This document shows positions 58,948-64,000 of a stretch of 64,000 nt of DNA, one piece after another. How positions within the stretch are numbered: position 1 is the first letter of the stretch; each line of letters begins with the position of its first letter. The notes under the pieces were generated by a model. It was not told the origin of the DNA. It saw only the letters and a program-made list of their open reading frames with translations, and made no database searches. This DNA comes from Megamonas hypermegale (GTDB lineage: Bacteria > Bacillota > Negativicutes > Selenomonadales > Selenomonadaceae). Position numbers and translations under genes: made by a program. The DNA lies in NCBI GenBank assembly GCA_002314325.1, contig DCFC01000035.1:52091-116090 (forward strand), in the 5' to 3' direction.

Positions 58948-59849
58948 TGAGTAATATTGCTAATTTTTCCGCGGAAGACAAAGCTTCTATTCTCGTAGAA
59001 GCTCTTCCGTACATTCAAGAATTCTACGGTAAGACCATCGTTATAAAATACGGCGGCAATGCCATGATTAATGAAGAGCTGAAACAGCAGGTAATGAAGG
59101 ATATCGTATTGATGAAATACGTCGGTATCCGTCCCGTAATCGTACACGGCGGCGGCCCGGATATCACATCTTTCCTCAAAAAATTCGGCAAGGCGACTGA
59201 GTTCATCAGCGGTCTGCGCGTAACCGATAAGGAAACGGTGCAGATTGCGGAAATGGTGCTTGCCGGTAAAATCAATTCCGAAATCGTCAACCGACTCAAT
59301 CGTCTCGGCGTTCATGCCGTAGGTCTGAGCGGCAAAGACTCCGATTTAATCATCGCCCACAAAAAACTGGCGGAAGTTCACGACGGTTCCGATACCGTTC
59401 AGCAGGTGGACATCGGTTACGTCGGCGAAGTGGAAAAAGTCAATACGGCATTAATCAACGACCTGCTCGATAAAGATTACGTGCCGGTAATCGCGCCAAT
59501 CGGCGCCGGTCACGCTGACGAGTCCTTCAATATCAATGCCGATTATGTAGCGGCGGAAATAGCCGGTGCTCTGCAGGCTGAAAAACTGCTGCTTTTAACC
59601 GACACAAAAGGCATCTACCGCGACTTTGAGGATAAATCCTCTTTCATCTCCACGCTTACACAAAACGAAGCGAAAAAACTCATAAACAGCGGCAACATCG
59701 CCGGCGGCATGATACCGAAAGTCGAAGCCTGCCTGCACGCGCTCGACAGCGGTACGGGCAAAGCCTGCATTATCGACGGACGTGAAAGCCATTCCTTAAT
59801 TCTGGAGCTGTTCACCTCGCAAGGTATCGGTACGGAAGTTGTTCGCTGA
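58947..59849 (+). CDS. argB: Acetylglutamate kinase
   Basis: The 300-residue kinase phosphorylates N-acetylglutamate. Motifs VIKYGGNAM and VHGGGPDI are present, and the C-terminal ATP-binding part is complete. An N-terminal helix of about 25 residues suggests the arginine-sensitive hexameric form. Confidence 0.97.
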   Translation: MSNIANFSAEDKASILVEALPYIQEFYGKTIVIKYGGNAMINEELKQQVMKDIVLMKYVGIRPVIVHGGGPDITSFLKKFGKATEFISGLRVTDKETVQIAEMVLAGKINSEIVNRLNRLGVHAVGLSGKDSDLIIAHKKLAEVHDGSDTVQQVDIGYVGEVEKVNTALINDLLDKDYVPVIAPIGAGHADESFNINADYVAAEIAGALQAEKLLLLTDTKGIYRDFEDKSSFISTLTQNEAKKLINSGNIAGGMIPKVEACLHALDSGTGKACIIDGRESHSLILELFTSQGIGTEVVR

Positions 59850-59863
59850 CTGGAGGAATAAAC

Positions 59864-61063
59864 ATGTTAACTGACGAACAGATTTTCGCCAAGGACAAAG
59901 ACGATTACATGCCTGTCTTTGCGCGTTACAATATAGTTTTGGACCACGGAGACGGTCCGTATCTTTACGATACAAACGGCAAAAAATATATTGATTACTT
60001 AGCCGGCATCGCCGTAAACGTAGTCGGTCACAATTATAAACCACTTGTCGACGCTATCAGCCGCCAGGCTGCCAAAATGATACACTGCTCCAACCTCTAT
60101 TACACGGAAGTGCAGGTTGAAGCAACCGAAAAACTGAAAAAACTCAGCGACATGGACAAAGTGTTCTTCGGCAATTCCGGCGCGGAAGCCAATGAAGGCG
60201 CAATTAAACTTGCCCGCAAATACGCAACCGATATCGACCCGGAAAAAATCCAGATAATCTCCGCACTGCACAGCTTCCACGGCCGTACAATAGCTACCCT
60301 CACCGCTACAGGTCAGGACCACTATCATCACGGTTTCGGTCCGCTGCCGGAAGGATTTGACTATGTGCCGTTCAACGATATCGAAGCGCTCGAAGCCAAA
60401 ATGAGCGACAAAACATGCGCCGTTATGCTGGAAGCCATTCAGGGCGAAGGCGGCGTGCATGTGCCGGATGAGGATTATCTGCCGAAAGTCCGCGCACTGT
60501 GTGATAAATACAATGCCGTTTTAATCTTCGACGAAGTTCAGTGCGGCATGGGACGCACCGGTACATTCTTCGGCTGTCAGCAATTCGGCGTTAAACCGGA
60601 TATCGTAACACTGGCTAAAGGCCTTGCCGGCGGCGTGCCAATCGGCGCATTTCTCGCTACAGACAAAGTAGCAAGCGCCTTTCACCCAGGCGACCACGGC
60701 TCCACGTTCGGCGGCAATCCGCTTGCCTGCGCCGCTGCCTGCGTAGTCCTCGACGCACTGACAAAAGACAACTTAATGAAAAACGCTGTTGAAGTCGGCG
60801 CTTATTTAAAAGAAAAATTCAATGCTTATAAAGAAAAATATCCGACACTCATCAAAGACGTACGCGGCCGCGGCTTAATCCTCGGTATGGAACTTTCCCG
60901 TCCGGGCCGTGAAATTGCCAACGAGTGCCTTGATTACGGCGCAATCATCAACTGCACGGCAGGAAACGTACTGCGCTTCGTGCCGCCGCTCAACATCACT
61001 AAAGCGCACGTTGATGAACTTATCGCCATTTTAGATAAAGTATTACCGAAATACGCTCAATAA
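59864..61063 (+). CDS. argD: Acetylornithine aminotransferase
   Basis: The 399-residue PLP enzyme has lysine 252 in TLAKGLAGG. Converts acetylglutamate semialdehyde to acetylornithine. GGAGG precedes the ATG. Confidence 0.97.
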   Translation: MLTDEQIFAKDKDDYMPVFARYNIVLDHGDGPYLYDTNGKKYIDYLAGIAVNVVGHNYKPLVDAISRQAAKMIHCSNLYYTEVQVEATEKLKKLSDMDKVFFGNSGAEANEGAIKLARKYATDIDPEKIQIISALHSFHGRTIATLTATGQDHYHHGFGPLPEGFDYVPFNDIEALEAKMSDKTCAVMLEAIQGEGGVHVPDEDYLPKVRALCDKYNAVLIFDEVQCGMGRTGTFFGCQQFGVKPDIVTLAKGLAGGVPIGAFLATDKVASAFHPGDHGSTFGGNPLACAAACVVLDALTKDNLMKNAVEVGAYLKEKFNAYKEKYPTLIKDVRGRGLILGMELSRPGREIANECLDYGAIINCTAGNVLRFVPPLNITKAHVDELIAILDKVLPKYAQ

Positions 61064-61081
61064 TAAACTGGAGGTTTTAGA

Positions 61082-62014
61082 ATGCTTAAAGGCAAAGACC
61101 TTTTATCCATACACGATTTAACAACTGACGAAGTCTTTGAAATCCTCGACCTGGCGCATGAACTGAAAGCTAAACAGAAAGCCGGTATCGAGCACCATCT
61201 GCTGAAAGGCAAAACGCTCGGCATGATTTTTGAAAAATCTTCCACCCGCACCCGTGTTTCTTTTGAAGTCGGCATGTATCAGCTCGGCGGTCAGGCACTG
61301 TTTTTATCCAACCGCGACTTGCAAATCGGCCGCGGCGAACCGATTAAGGATACGGCCCGCGTACTTTCCCGCTATCTTGACGGCGTCATGATACGTACAT
61401 TCGGTCATGAAATCGTGGAAGAATTTGCGCAGTACGCCGACATTCCTGTAATCAACGCTCTGACTGACCTTCTGCACCCTTGCCAGGCGCTGACCGACCT
61501 TCTGACGGCGCAAGAACATAAGGGAAAAGACCTCAAAGGTCTGAAAATGGCTTATATCGGCGACGGCAACAATATGACGCACTCTCTCATGTATGCCTGC
61601 GCCAAAGTCGGCATGAATTTCGCCAGCGCCAGCCCGAAAGGCTATGAACCGAACGCTCAGGTCGTTGCCAATGCCAAGCTTGACGCGGCAAAATCCGGCT
61701 CTGTCGTTGAAATCCTGAACGATCCGTACGAAGCTGCCAAAGATGCCGATATTCTGTACACGGACGTTTGGGCAAGCATGGGACAAGAAGCCGAACATGA
61801 CGCGCGCGTAAAAATCTTCAAAGATTACCAGATAAATCAGGATTTACTTAAAGTTGCCGACAAACGCGCTATCGTCATGCACTGTCTGCCAGCGCACCGC
61901 GGTGAAGAAATCGCTGAAGACGTACTGGAAAATAATGCCGACATTATTTTTGACGAAGCAGAAAACCGTTTACACACACAAAAAGCAATTATGGCTCTTT
62001 TAATGGGCGACTAA
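61082..62014 (+). CDS. argF: Ornithine carbamoyltransferase
   Basis: The 310-residue enzyme has SSTRTRVSFEVG (phosphate loop), DLLHPCQ and HCLPAHRGEE motifs. Makes citrulline from ornithine. Confidence 0.97.
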   Translation: MLKGKDLLSIHDLTTDEVFEILDLAHELKAKQKAGIEHHLLKGKTLGMIFEKSSTRTRVSFEVGMYQLGGQALFLSNRDLQIGRGEPIKDTARVLSRYLDGVMIRTFGHEIVEEFAQYADIPVINALTDLLHPCQALTDLLTAQEHKGKDLKGLKMAYIGDGNNMTHSLMYACAKVGMNFASASPKGYEPNAQVVANAKLDAAKSGSVVEILNDPYEAAKDADILYTDVWASMGQEAEHDARVKIFKDYQINQDLLKVADKRAIVMHCLPAHRGEEIAEDVLENNADIIFDEAENRLHTQKAIMALLMGD

Positions 62015-62083
62015 ATTTGTTAATATATGATTAGTCATATTTATGATTAGATTACTCGAAAAAATTTAAGGAGATGTCAATTA

Positions 62084-63298
62084 ATGGAAAATATTAAAAA
62101 AGTAGTCCTCGCTTATTCCGGCGGACTTGATACATCCGTTATCATTCCATGGCTCAAAGAAAATTACAATGGTTGCGAAGTTATCGCTGTCTGCGCTGAT
62201 ATCGGCCAGGGCGACGAATTGAACGTTGTTCATGATAAAGCATTAAAATCCGGTGCTTCCAAAGTTTTCATCGAACACCTAACAGAAGACTTCGTAGCCA
62301 ACTACGTTTTCCCTACGTTGAAAGCCGGTGCCGTTTATGAAGGCAAATATCTTTTAGGCACTTCCTTTGCCCGTCCGCTGATTGCTAAACGCCTCGTGGA
62401 AATCGCCAAAGCAGAAGGCGCTGACGCTATCGCTCACGGTGCTACCGGTAAAGGCAACGACCAGGTTCGTTTCGAACTCTCCGTCAAAGCACTGGCTCCG
62501 AACATCAAATTAATCGCTCCGTGGCGTGAATGGGAACTGCGCTCCCGCGAACAGGAAATCGCTTACGCTGAAAAACACGGTATTCCAATCGCTACGGAAA
62601 ACAAAACGTATTCCATGGACAGAAACATCTGGCATTTAAGCCATGAAGGCTCCGACCTTGAAGACCCGTGGAACGCTCCGAAAGACAGCATGTATTTAAT
62701 CAGCAAAGCACCGAAAGACGCTCCGGACGAAGCTGAATACGTAACAATCGACTTTGAAAAAGGTATTCCAGTTGCCGTAAACGGCGAAAAAATGGCACCT
62801 GTACAGCTGCTCGAAACATTAAACGATATCGGCGCTAAAAACGGCATCGGTATCACGGATATCGTGGAAAACCGTCTTGTCGGCATGAAATCCCGCGGCG
62901 TATACGAAAACCCGGGCGGAGCAATTTTATATGCCGCTCATCAGGAACTGGAATATCTGTGCCTCGACCGTCAGACACTCCACTACAAAGAAACAGTCGC
63001 TATCAAATACGCTGAACTCGTTTATGACGGCATGTGGTTCTCCCAGCTACGCGAAGCTCTCGCTGCATTCGTTGATGCAACGCAGGAAACAGTTACCGGT
63101 ACAGTAAAACTCAAACTCTACAAAGGCAATATCATGCCTGCCGGTGCTAAATCCCCTTACTCCCTCTACAGCCAGGAATTCGTAACATTCGAAGAAGACG
63201 ATGTTTACAACCAGGCTGACGCTACGGGCTTCATCAACCTCTTCGGCCTCCCGCTCAAAGTCCGCGCTTTAATGAAAGAAAAAACAGGTCTTAAATAA
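62084..63298 (+). CDS. argG: Argininosuccinate synthase
   Basis: The 404-residue enzyme has the P-loop-like [10 protein letters not shown] (9-18) and joins citrulline and aspartate. AAGGAG precedes the ATG; 69 bp from argF, and the stop overlaps the argH start. Confidence 0.97.
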   Translation: MENIKKVVLAYSGGLDTSVIIPWLKENYNGCEVIAVCADIGQGDELNVVHDKALKSGASKVFIEHLTEDFVANYVFPTLKAGAVYEGKYLLGTSFARPLIAKRLVEIAKAEGADAIAHGATGKGNDQVRFELSVKALAPNIKLIAPWREWELRSREQEIAYAEKHGIPIATENKTYSMDRNIWHLSHEGSDLEDPWNAPKDSMYLISKAPKDAPDEAEYVTIDFEKGIPVAVNGEKMAPVQLLETLNDIGAKNGIGITDIVENRLVGMKSRGVYENPGGAILYAAHQELEYLCLDRQTLHYKETVAIKYAELVYDGMWFSQLREALAAFVDATQETVTGTVKLKLYKGNIMPAGAKSPYSLYSQEFVTFEEDDVYNQADATGFINLFGLPLKVRALMKEKTGLK

Positions 63299-64000
63299 TG
63301 GCGGAACAAATGTGGGGCGGCAGGTTCGCCAAATCTACAGACGAAATGATTAATGAGTTTCAGGCCTCCATCAATTTCGACAAGCGCATGTATCACGAAG
63401 ATATCGCCGGCAGCATCGCTCATGCGAAAATGCTCAACAAGGTAGGCATATTAAACGATGAAGATACAAACGCCATCATCACCGGCCTGAAAAACATTCT
63501 GGCAAAAATCGAACAGGGCGATTTCAATTTCTCCGTTGAATTGGAAGACATTCATATGAATATCGAAAAACGCCTGACGGAAGCCATCGGCGACGCCGGC
63601 GGCAGACTGCATACGGCCAGAAGCCGCAACGACCAGGTAGCGCTCGACACGCATATGTACGTCCGCCGCGAAACGGTTGAAGTTTTAAAGCTCATTAAAG
63701 AACTGCAAACGGCTTTTGCCGATACAGCAAAAAAATACAAAGAAGTAATCATGCCGGGTTATACCCATCTACAACGTGCGCAGCCGATTTTGTTCTCGCA
63801 CCACATGATGGCGTATTTCTCCATGCTCAGCCGTGATTTCTCCCGCTTCAAGGGCGTGTACGAACGCTGCGACATCATGCCGCTCGGCGCAGGCGCGCTT
63901 GCCGGTACGACTTTCCCGATTGACCGTCAATTCGTAGCACAGCAGCTCAACTTCGACGCAATCTACACGAATAGCCTCGATGCCGTAAGCGACAGAGATT
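63298..64000 (+). CDS. argH: Argininosuccinate lyase (partial, runs off the window)
   Basis: The first 234 codons are present ([20 protein letters not shown] at the start), with the HTARSRNDQV and PGYTHLQRAQP motifs. The C-terminal signature lies beyond the window. ATG shares one base with the argG stop codon. Confidence 0.95.
   Translation, partial: MAEQMWGGRFAKSTDEMINEFQASINFDKRMYHEDIAGSIAHAKMLNKVGILNDEDTNAIITGLKNILAKIEQGDFNFSVELEDIHMNIEKRLTEAIGDAGGRLHTARSRNDQVALDTHMYVRRETVEVLKLIKELQTAFADTAKKYKEVIMPGYTHLQRAQPILFSHHMMAYFSMLSRDFSRFKGVYERCDIMPLGAGALAGTTFPIDRQFVAQQLNFDAIYTNSLDAVSDRD

Overview
The window looks like the chromosome of a low- to medium-GC Negativicutes bacterium (Selenomonadales, Megamonas-like). 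This is inferred from the Firmicutes-type ribosomal superoperon with an L7Ae-family gene in the str cluster, a zinc-form S14, a stand-alone SmsC/SmsB iron-sulfur pair, an ECF transporter beside rplQ, and a very large 2-hydroxyacyl-CoA dehydratase activase-like protein. I cannot place the species from sequence alone. There are no rRNA genes, CRISPR arrays, transposases or integrases.

Layout. 1-295: one copy of a dispersed non-coding repeat at the 3' end of a cyclopropane fatty acid synthase gene. 1716-2543: eight minus-strand tRNA genes in two transcription units. 2862-7082: the 1406-residue activase/dehydratase-like gene. 7083-7664: non-coding, with hairpins and the second repeat copy. 7664-16306: stress and redox genes, namely an Fe-S aldo/keto reductase, an ftsH interrupted by an in-frame TAG, three tandem hsp20 genes with an unusual inverted-repeat promoter, two flavodoxin-like genes, a Uma2 nuclease, a second aldo/keto reductase and an acetyltransferase. 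16459-24676: a defence-type block (DUF262-HNH protein, NUDIX hydrolase, hsdS-hsdM-hsdR); the first two genes are AT-rich. 25012-30091: a DUF134-NifX fusion, truA, a nucleotidyltransferase, and the EcfT-EcfA2-EcfA1 module.

30284-53283: a minus-strand superoperon running rpmG-secE-nusG-rplK-rplA-rplJ-rplL, then L7Ae-rpsL-rpsG-fusA-tuf, then the S10, spc and alpha operons down to rplQ. It makes ribosomal proteins, translation factors, the SecY/SecE translocon core and the RNA polymerase alpha subunit. rpoB and rpoC, normally between rplL and the L7Ae gene, are missing; a terminator and a new promoter stand there instead. No map gene is present between adk and infA. 53508-53862: four more tRNA genes (Met, Thr, fMet, Thr). 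54138-55790: a minimal SUF-like (Sms) Fe-S assembly pair. 55889-56476: a secreted protein of unknown function. 56686-64000: the arginine operon argC-J-B-D-F-G-H, cut by the window end inside argH.

The best leads for something undescribed are the paired repeat (29-287 and 7359-7664) with its conserved stem, the hsp20 control region with a candidate short RNA (10836-11054), the TAG-split ftsH, and the relocated rpoBC. I found no convincing new multi-gene system.
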